Shown piece by piece: positions 56,557 to 64,000 of a stretch of 64,000 nucleotides of DNA. Numbering within the stretch: position 1 is the first letter of the stretch; each line of letters begins with the position of its first letter. Source of the DNA: Mytilinidion resinicola (taxonomy: Eukaryota > Ascomycota > Dothideomycetes > Mytilinidiales > Mytilinidiaceae); contig NW_022985449.1 of the NCBI RefSeq assembly GCF_010093595.1, positions 1,192,424-1,256,423 of the forward strand, in the 5' to 3' direction. The notes under the pieces were generated by a model, which was not told the origin of the DNA, ran no database searches, and saw only the letters and a list, made by a program, of their open reading frames with translations. Made by a program: the position numbers and the translations under genes.

Positions 56557-58147
56557 ATGTCTGGATCTCGGACTAAGACTGGTTGCTATACATGCAGAGT
56601 CCGAAAGAAAAAAATGCGACGAGCAGAAGCCGTTCTGCTTGACTTGCCGCTCGAGAGAAATCTTCTGCTATAGTTATGGTGCCAAACCAGAACGGATGCA
56701 TGGAATGAGCAACTGGAAAGAAGTTATGGAGTCTAGGGAAGCAAGGTCCATCCGGGAGAGTGCAGAAACAACGTATAAATCAAGGCGGCGCGAGCAGGGC
56801 ATCAGAAAGAAGCAACTTAGGACTATAACAGTCGTGCAGGAGTCTAGTGAAACCCAAATAGAGGGTCCACAAGCTGAGCCAACAATGCCGACTCCAGCGG
56901 ACCGTGCCTGGTTCGACAGTAGTCTACCTTCTACGCATGTCGCCCTACGTTCTGATATGAGACTTCTGATGACCTTTCTCGATGTCATCTTTCCACTTCA
57001 ATTTAAGCCTCGCAGCTTGTCAGAAACTAGGGATCGGACCTGGCTACTCTTATTGATACTGAGCCCGTCTACCAAGAGCCTGTAGATGTTACCGAACCTG
57101 GAATGTGGGGTGGCAATCAGAACGGAGCTTCATATCTCGATTCAGACGTCGCCATGTTGCAAATAGCGGCTTTACGAAGATTACAGCAACACGTGGACAA
57201 GCTGGGTTCCGAGACGTACTATGGAAAAGAGCTTTTCCAAAGAGGAATGCAAACGCTTGCGATCATGACCCAGCTTGTGAGTCTTGAAGTATTCAGTTTT
57301 GTTGAAGGCCATTGGGAGACGCATTTGCAAGCTGCCCGTACCTTGTTGGGCATGTTCCAAAACAAGTGGGCACCTGAGCTGTTCGCAGAGAACGCAGGAG
57401 TTTCGAGCGCTGGAGAGACGTTATCGAATCAATGTTCAACGCAGGATCTCAAGGCGCTTGAGTATTTCATTACCTCTTTCGTCTGGGTTGATATCATTGC
57501 CAATGCCACACATGGACCGCCACCTTTTGATCCCAGGCACTTCAACTACGCTCCTTTACTGAGAAATGGCTCTCTCACACCGCAGCAGACGATGGGTTGC
57601 CAAAGCTGTATCATGAAAGCAATTACCGAGAAATGCACAAACAGAAGAAGGCTATTTGAGCGTACTACAGCTAGTAGCACGAGCTACGAAGCTGAATAAC
57701 AGCCTTACTCTCGGTATTCGGGCAATCGAAGGCAGGCTCTCCATCGATTCTAATAGTGTAGAAGCACACAGCGAAGCAGTCAACTTGATATTCGCCTACG
57801 CAGCTCTAGTCTACCTACATACCATTATCTCCGGGCTTTCTCCTCTCATACCCGAAATCAAGCATAACGTAACTCGTTGCCTGGAGAGGTTCGAAGCGCT
57901 CCCAACCCACCTGCTCATTCGAACCTGTTGGCCATTTACGATAACAGGCTGCATGGCGACAGAGGATCAGTATACTATGTTTCAACGCTTAGTAGCAAGT
58001 GCATCGGCGGCAGGCCAAGCACTAGGGACGACTGGGAAGGGTTTGAGAGTGATGGAGGAGTGTTGGCGGCTGCGGAGACTTGAGCCTGGACCGTGGTGTT
58101 GGAGATCGACGATGAAGAGGATGAATCAGAAGATTCTGTTAATATGA
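56557..58147 (+). pseudogene. Zn2Cys6 transcription factor broken by three frameshifts
   Basis: From the ATG at 56557 the protein starts MSGSRTKTGCYTCRVRKKK and should continue CDEQKPFCLTCRSREIFC, completing a zinc cluster with standard spacing. A run of seven A (where six keep the frame, about 56608-56614) shifts it by one. Near 57045 the frame returns with a one-base loss (RTWLL, then LIDTEPVYQ). Near 57630 one extra A in GAGAAATGC shifts it again (AITE, then TEEGYLSVLQLVARATKLN). With these three changes the frame is open to 58147 and shows a fungal-specific regulator with its middle-homology domain (EGHWETHLQAARTLLGMF; TSFVWVDIIANAT). No splice sites explain the shifts. Its pairing with the adjacent dehydrogenase suggests an abandoned small metabolic unit. 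Confidence 0.82.
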
Positions 58148-58608
58148 AGAGACGAAGTATTTTTGAATAGCGCGGAGTAAGATAGAACTAGATGGAAAGA
58201 CGCAACTCCCAACCGCCATTGACAGTAGAGGTTTCGAGAATTTGGTGTCTTTCAACCTTCTCAACTGCAGATATTTCCCTACGATTCAGTATCAGAATGA
58301 GGGGCAATATGAGATGGCGCTTTGCGATACATTCACTGTCGCTGCTGCCCAAGCTTGAGTACTTAGTTCCACGCTTAACCTCGCTTTTACACGGATAATT
58401 TGTACAATTTCTCCAGAAGATTACTTTAAGGAAGAGTTCGACTCATGTTCCAACGCTCAGTGTGCCACCTTGAACCTATAGAGTCAGGTCGTAATCTAAT
58501 CAAAGAAGCGGCCCAAGCGCCCTAGTGACTCCCACCTTTTCAACACCGTCATAAATATTTCGCAAACACACGACACAGCACTAAAAACTCCACGTCAATT
58601 GCTTCAGA
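58148..58608. other. Intergenic stretch upstream of asparaginyl-tRNA synthetase
   Basis: Holds the promoter and leader of the synthetase gene. Nothing else seen. Confidence 0.45.
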
Positions 58609-60454
58609 ATGGCCGAGCCCACCTTCTATATCGACGAAGATGTCGGCGAAGATACCCCCTCCCAGCAAGGCACCGAGTCCTCCCCATACAAAACCCTCGG
58701 CTTCGCTGTCCTGACCCACGGCGACTCGCCCAAATTCCTCGCCCGAAAATCCACCTCGGGGGACGTCCCCGAAGGCTCCGATGCTGCTACTAGGTTAGAA
58801 TGGAAGCCCGCGGCCAAGGCTGCTCTTAAGAAAGCCAAGAACTATGCCGCTCAATACCAGAAGAAAGCAGCCCGAGAACAAGAGCTGCTCGTGCAGAGGT
58901 CGAAAGAGGATGCAGACCGGAAGAAGGTGCTTGATGAAGCAAAAAAGATTGTGATTGAGGAAGATAAGAGCCTGCCAAAGGCAATCCGAATCAAGCTGGA
59001 CAACACGGACCCAGAGACGATCAAGCTGGGCGATGGCAAGGATGTCAAGGGTACAAGAGTGAGGATATTCGGACGAGTACACCGAGAGAGGCGGCAGAAG
59101 GAGAACATGTTCATAACGCTGCGCGATGGCTATGGCTTTATGCAAGTCATCCTCACGGGACAATTGGCCAAGACCTACGATGCCTTGACCTTGACCCGCG
59201 AGTCGAGCATGGAGATCCTGGGAGAGCTGCGCGCGGTCCCAGAAGGAGCACATGCGCCCAACGGCCGTGAACTTCATGCCGATTACTATAAGATCGTCGG
59301 AAAGGCCGCTGGCGGCGACGATGCTATCACTAACAGAGTCTCCAAAGACACGGATCACGCAACACTTCTCGATCTGCGACATCTTACCCTCAGAGGAGAG
59401 ACCGCTTCGAAGGTCATGATCGTCCGCGATGCCGTCGAATTTGCATTCAACTCTGTATACAAGGAGCTGCGAATGCGCAAAGTCAGCCCTCCGGCCCTGG
59501 TCCAGACCCAGGTCGAAGGTGGAGCGACGCTCTTTGGGTTGCCCTACTACAACGAGACGGCATACCTTACCCAGGTAATGCGTGCGTTCCAAAATGGAGT
59601 TGACCAAAACCGCTAAGCGTGTGCTAGTCCTCGCAACTGTACCTAGAGACATGTCTACCGTCCATGGGAGATGTCTTCTGTATCGAGAAGTCCTTCCGCG
59701 CAGAGAAATCCCTAACGCGCCGCCATCTCGCTGAGTACGCCCACGTTGAAGCGGAACTCGACTTCATCACCTTTGACGACCTCCTGGAGCACCTCGAGCA
59801 TGTCATGTGCCGAGTTCTCGAGGTCACCCTCTCAGATCCGACCACTAAGCAATACATCCTCGACCTCCACCCAGAGTTCAAGATGCCTGAGCGGCCTTTC
59901 TTGCGCATGAGATACAGCGAGGCAATCGATTGGCTAGTGGAACACAACATCGATATCGAAGAGGAAGGCGAAGCGCCGCGACCACACAAGTTCGGCGACG
60001 ACATCGCCGAAGCGGCTGAGCGCAAGATGACCGATATCATCAACCGCCCCATCTTCCTCACCCACTTCCCCGCTGAGATCAAAGCTTTCTACATGCCTAA
60101 AGACAAAGATGACCCGCGTGTCACGGAGAGTGTCGATTGTCTCATGCCCGGCGTTGGTGAGATCGTGGGTGGTTCTATGAGGATGTGGGACTACGACGAG
60201 CTTATGGCGGCGTTCGACCGAGAGAAGATAGATCCGGCGGCGTACTACTGGTACACGGATCAGAGGAAGTAAGTGACACCTCTTCACTGAGCGTGGAATG
60301 GAACCATTGCTAATTTGACCACTTCAGGTACGGCACCTCTCCCCACGGCGGCTATGGTCTCGGCCTAGAGCGTTTCTTGGCTTGGCTATGCAAGCAGCAC
60401 ACCGTCAGGGACTGTTGCTTGTACCCTCGCTACTTCGGTCGCTGCAAGCCTTAA
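58609..60454 (+). CDS. ded81: Asparaginyl-tRNA synthetase, cytosolic
   Basis: Three exons: 58609-59574, 59628-60268 and 60328-60454, with 53- and 59-bp introns, phases matched, 577 residues. The N-terminal extension (residues 1-140) includes a lysine-rich helix, as in eukaryotic cytosolic enzymes. The OB-fold anticodon-binding domain lies at about 145-240 ([20 protein letters not shown]). The class II core has motif 2 near residue 345 ([20 protein letters not shown]) and motif 3 near the end ([12 protein letters not shown]). The final [10 protein letters not shown] distinguishes asparaginyl from aspartyl enzymes. [14 protein letters not shown] belongs to the adenylate pocket. It charges tRNA-Asn with asparagine for cytosolic translation. 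The essential motifs are intact. Confidence 0.95.
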
Positions 60455-61033
60455 TGAAACATTGTGTTGCTTCCAATACTTTCACGGTGACTGCGATATA
60501 CGCTATGTCCGGCCATTAAGAGGTTTTACTACGGTTTAAGGTTTTGTATTTCCGTTTGACAACAAATCCGGTCTGGAACGAAGCGAATGGAACAGATAGA
60601 TTTCATGCCTTAGTAGACGGCCAGGTGTCTATTTTGAAGATACGGAAAAGACTTCATATACCCCATTTTCCAGTCTCTGCTGATATGTGAGTAACACTTG
60701 CTGGGTGCTTGCTTGACTTACTTACAGATACCGAGAGCCACGAAATATGTGAACTGGCTGTCTTTTTGACTGCTCCGCACAGGGCATAACAGCCCAGAAA
60801 CCAAAAGAAAGATGCTAAACAGAACCCTTCTTCAAGATGGGATGCACTGCAAGCATGATCTTAGATGCACATTTCAAACTGAGAGTAATAGTACCAGTGT
60901 GTATATGGTGCTGCTAGGATCCAAAGCGATACCGCTAAGATGTGCATTCATCATACCACTCGCTGTTCATGAACCTCGCTCAGGTACCAGAAAACTCTCC
61001 CCTGAACCCCCCTCCTATCTCAATGCCCCCAAC
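60455..61033. other. Convergent intergenic stretch
   Basis: Lies between the 3' ends of ded81 (+) and the MFS gene (-). A plus-strand frame starting at 60812 runs into the transporter's antisense and has no family features. Nothing else seen. Confidence 0.45.
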
Positions 61034-62813
61034 TCACAAAACATACCTGAAAGTTGGCCCATAATTCTCCAGTCCCGCCCCCTCCTTCGCCCCTCCCTTG
61101 CCATCCTCACTCATCACCGCCAGCTCCGTCCTAGTCTTCTGCTCCTCCAAAGTCCCATACTGCCGGTCCAGCTTCCGGTTCTCCCACGCCAGCAGCGTCC
61201 GCAGGCTGATGACGAGGAAAGTAGTGAAGAACATGAATGCCGCGCACACGGCCTGACCCTTGTGGTAGAAGGGGCCTTCGTTCGAGGGGTACAGGCGTGT
61301 GCCCAGGAGGGGACCGCACTGGCCGACAAGATTGAGGAGCACAATGCCTGCGCCGCGGCGGGTATCGGAGCCTTGGTTGTCTAACGAAGGAAGGTAATTA
61401 GCTTCTGAGTGTAACTTCAGGGGTGGACTAGGAGAAAGAGAAGGGCGGCATACTCAACACCCACGGCAAGATATTCGCAATCGCCGGAAAGACGCCCCCG
61501 GCCGCCAGGAACACGCCGAAGTACCGCGCGCCCACGTTCTTCGCGGTGGCCAGAATCACGTAGCCGACACCGCCCATCGCCGTCAGCACCATGAGCATGA
61601 ATCCGCGCTGCTGCGTGCGGTCCGCGATGTACGTCGTGCCGACGGTCAGCAGGAAGGACACGAAGAAGGGCGGCGCGGTCAGCCCCTGCGCGTTGACGGA
61701 CGAGAAGCCCATCTCCTTCAGGATCGTGGGCAGGAAGACGGGCAGCGATGAGAAGCTGACGTTGCAGCTGAAGTACATCAGCCCCGTGAACCAGGCCTTG
61801 GGGTCGATCAGGACGGCGCCGATGTCTCTCCAGACGATGCCGCCGATGCGCTGGGTGTCGCCGACTTGCGATACCCCCCGCGCTTTGGCAACGCGCTTCT
61901 CCTCTTCGCTCAGGAAGCGGGCCTTTTCGGGCGAGTCGGGGAGGAAGAAGAAGGCGACGGCGGCCATGGCGATGGTGGGCAGGCCCTCGACGAGGAAGAG
62001 GACGCGCCAGTTTGCGATGGCCGAGTGCCCGGACGTGATGCCGTACGCTAGAGCACCTGCGAAGGTGTTGGCGAGAGGCGCGGCGGAGAGAAAGATGCCG
62101 CAGCGGAAGCCAACTTCGTGGCGGAGGTAGAAGAAGCTAAGCAGATAAGGAATGCCGGGGCCATAGGCGGCTTCGGTGGCGCCCATAAGGAAGCGGAGGG
62201 CCATTTCGGCGCCCCATGTGTGTATGCCGGCTTGGAGGGTTGAGACGAGGCCCCTGGGAGTGTTAGTCGAGGAGCGAGGTTGGGGAGAGTGGTGGTTGGT
62301 GGTTACCATGAGAAAACGACGAAAGCGCACCACATGTGTGGAGGCACGATTTTCCACATCATGGCTGGGAAGTTGTTAGCGGTTGTGTGCTTCTTCTGCT
62401 GGCCTGAGGGTGACTTGCCGAAGAACTCGAAGATGATATACGGGATATAGAAGATGGTCAATAGCCAGTCGTATCGGTCACCTGTCAGGTCCAAGTCCGT
62501 ACTCATCCCGGCGATTCGAGCATTTCTTTAGCAACAATCAGATTAGTTTGTTGCTCTAGTCTTCTATTTCATGGCATCTTACCCAATGTTGGACCGGTCA
62601 AGGAACGCCAGAAGATCTAGATATCGAGTTAGATACACTATCGACAAGGAACCGCGTGGAAGTCTTACACAACGCCATAACCAGCGGAATGATATGACGA
62701 TCGAACTTCTTCACAACCCTCCTCTGTATGTCAGGGTCAATGAGAGGCTGCGCATTCTCGACGGTCGCGTCTTCCCGTCTCCAGGCCTCGGGAGCTTTCT
62801 CGGTATCGTCCAT
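61034..62813 (-). CDS. MFS permease, anion:cation symporter (allantoate/nicotinate-type)
   Basis: Six exons: 62813-62669, 62616-62583, 62525-62419, 62364-62307, 62253-61454 and 61380-61034, with introns of 52-73 bp, phases matched, 496 residues. The N-terminal tail is charged and cytosolic. The first helix leads into LLAFLDRSNIGNARIAGM, the signature of the Tna1/Dal5-type family, and the loop D-x-Y-x-W-L-L-T-I-F-Y-I-P-Y-I-I-F-E follows. Then come GIPYLLSFFYLRHEVGFR and the central loop with LPDSPEKARFLSEEEK. About twelve membrane segments fit. The C terminus ENYGPTFRYVL is typical of the subfamily. It should import a small organic anion such as nicotinate, allantoate or a related acid at the plasma membrane. 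Intron 3 (62365-62418) uses a GC donor (GCAAGT). Confidence 0.9.
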
Positions 62814-64000
62814 TATTGCCCAGCTGAAGTCGAATTGAAAACTCGGCGATCAGAGTCAGAGAGAAAGGCTAATCTATATTAACGTGCACACCCCGTCTCG
62901 AGGATCTGCGGGGTCTCGCGCTAGAGTAGAGCAGTGATTTTTCCGTCGAATGGGGGACTTCGGATTGCCCGATTAGGTAGCGCTAGTGAAACGCTTGCTG
63001 ACCGCCGTCTCGAAATTTCAGTCGCACAAGAGATGGGTGCCCTGGCCCTGGGGGTCGGGGTGGGGGTCGGGCTCTTCTGTGGAAGTGGGGGAGGTGAACG
63101 TTGTAGGTGGTTCTACGGAGATGCTGCAATAGGGAATCGATTGGTGCATCACCTGCGGAACAACAGCAGAGAGGCGGGGAGGGGAGGGATCAAGGGATGG
63201 AGGGCGTCACAAGGCTAAATACTAGCCCGAACGTTAGATCGTCGCGTCGGGGTTTGATCTGCCGAACAACGTGCGCTTGAAAAAAGGCGGGGATCGTGAA
63301 GCCATGACCAAATGATCATCGGCGTGCAGGAGGCTAGCTCCCAATATGGTAAGGGTGAATCTTGATTTCCGACAAGCATTCAGGCCCAACTTGGCGAGGC
63401 TGAACGTCTTGACATCGTGACATAGGATCTCAACGTACGTTACCCTGTTGTATAATCTTGATGCTTTAGACCAATCTTATCTGACATAGAGCTAGCGATT
63501 GACATTGACAGTCTAGACTCTGATCAACAACGGTCCACTGATCTATGCTCAACGACCGGTGATAGGATCTCGACGCTCTCGGAATCGTATCATGCTGCCA
63601 TGCGAGAGCTACTATAGTGGGCAGGGCCAGGGAACTTCTTTGGACGGGTTTCTATTACTGAAAGGGCCCCACATTCATACCGTAGCAAAGTGAAGTTTGG
63701 AGATAACTAGAATCGGATTAGAGTAATCATCTAACGTTCGAACGCCACGTTCGATGGTATACTCGAGTCCATATCCCTAGTTCTGGCGTAGGTATCCGGC
63801 TCTTCTAGAGCTCCTATAGGATCAAGAAATTTCCACCAGATGATTGACGTGAAAAGTCCCGAGGCCTATGCGAAGGAGAAACACAGGAACACCTGTTATC
63901 CATTTAAACCTCTTTACAGCAGGGAAGAGTAACACGGACCGTGTTCTTGATGGAGAGCATAGCTGAGATTGAAAGCCTTGCGACGAGGTATCTCCAAGGT
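62814..64000. other. Stretch without supported gene to window end
   Basis: Holds the MFS promoter on the left. A G-rich run lies at about 63047-63072. The open frame 62934-63218 is low-complexity. Short echoes (ATAGGATCTC followed by A/G ACG) occur at about 63424 and 63564. No gene recognised. Confidence 0.4.

Noticed and set aside
62934..63218. 94-codon plus-strand open frame
   Set aside because: Low-complexity glycine/valine run from a G-rich tract; no family features.

Overview
The window is nuclear DNA of a filamentous ascomycete (Pezizomycotina). Most genes are split by 50-70 base introns with GT(A/G)NGT donors and CTAAC/CTGAC branch sites. It carries a HET-domain gene, Zn2Cys6 regulators, a fungal hybrid histidine kinase, and a Ty1/copia element degraded in the pattern of repeat-induced point mutation (RIP). 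I cannot name the genus from sequence alone. All exon models were assembled by eye and checked for reading-phase continuity; none has transcript support.

The left third (1-19.3 kb) is accessory. It starts with eight copies of a 68-bp repeat, followed by an intact HET gene. An AT-rich block (about 3.6-11.3 kb) follows, where a solo LTR and a full copia element (126-bp LTRs, 5-bp target duplication) sit inside GTAC-rich foldback repeats. RIP is strongly one-sided: the 5' LTR and most of the element are mutated, the last 0.7 kb and the 3' LTR are not. Next come a RIP-damaged BTB pseudogene, a second BTB gene with a probable truncated C terminus, a CorA-like pseudogene and a small relic resembling AsaB/CmcJ-type enzymes.

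The middle (19.3-52.5 kb) is housekeeping: an apparent FKBP-STIMATE fusion (-), a 2029-residue hybrid histidine kinase (-), syp1 (-) divergent from a Csk1-like kinase (+), hymA/Mo25 (+), a Zn2Cys6 regulator (+), mitochondrial ribosomal protein uL11m (+), rpn12 (-), sld2 (-), lpd1 (-), sgd1 (-) and srp14 (+). Together they serve signalling, endocytosis, morphogenesis, mitochondrial translation and energy metabolism, proteolysis, replication initiation, ribosome assembly and protein targeting.

The right part (52.5-64 kb) mixes a DOPA-dioxygenase-like gene (-), a short-chain dehydrogenase with a broken splice donor (+), a Zn2Cys6 regulator broken by three frameshifts (+), cytosolic asparaginyl-tRNA synthetase (+) and an anion:cation-symporter-type MFS permease (-). 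The last 1.2 kb holds no gene I can support.

The observations most worth checking are the FKBP-STIMATE fusion, the RIP border inside one retrotransposon, its primer site complementary to the anticodon arm of initiator tRNA, and several non-GT splice donors.
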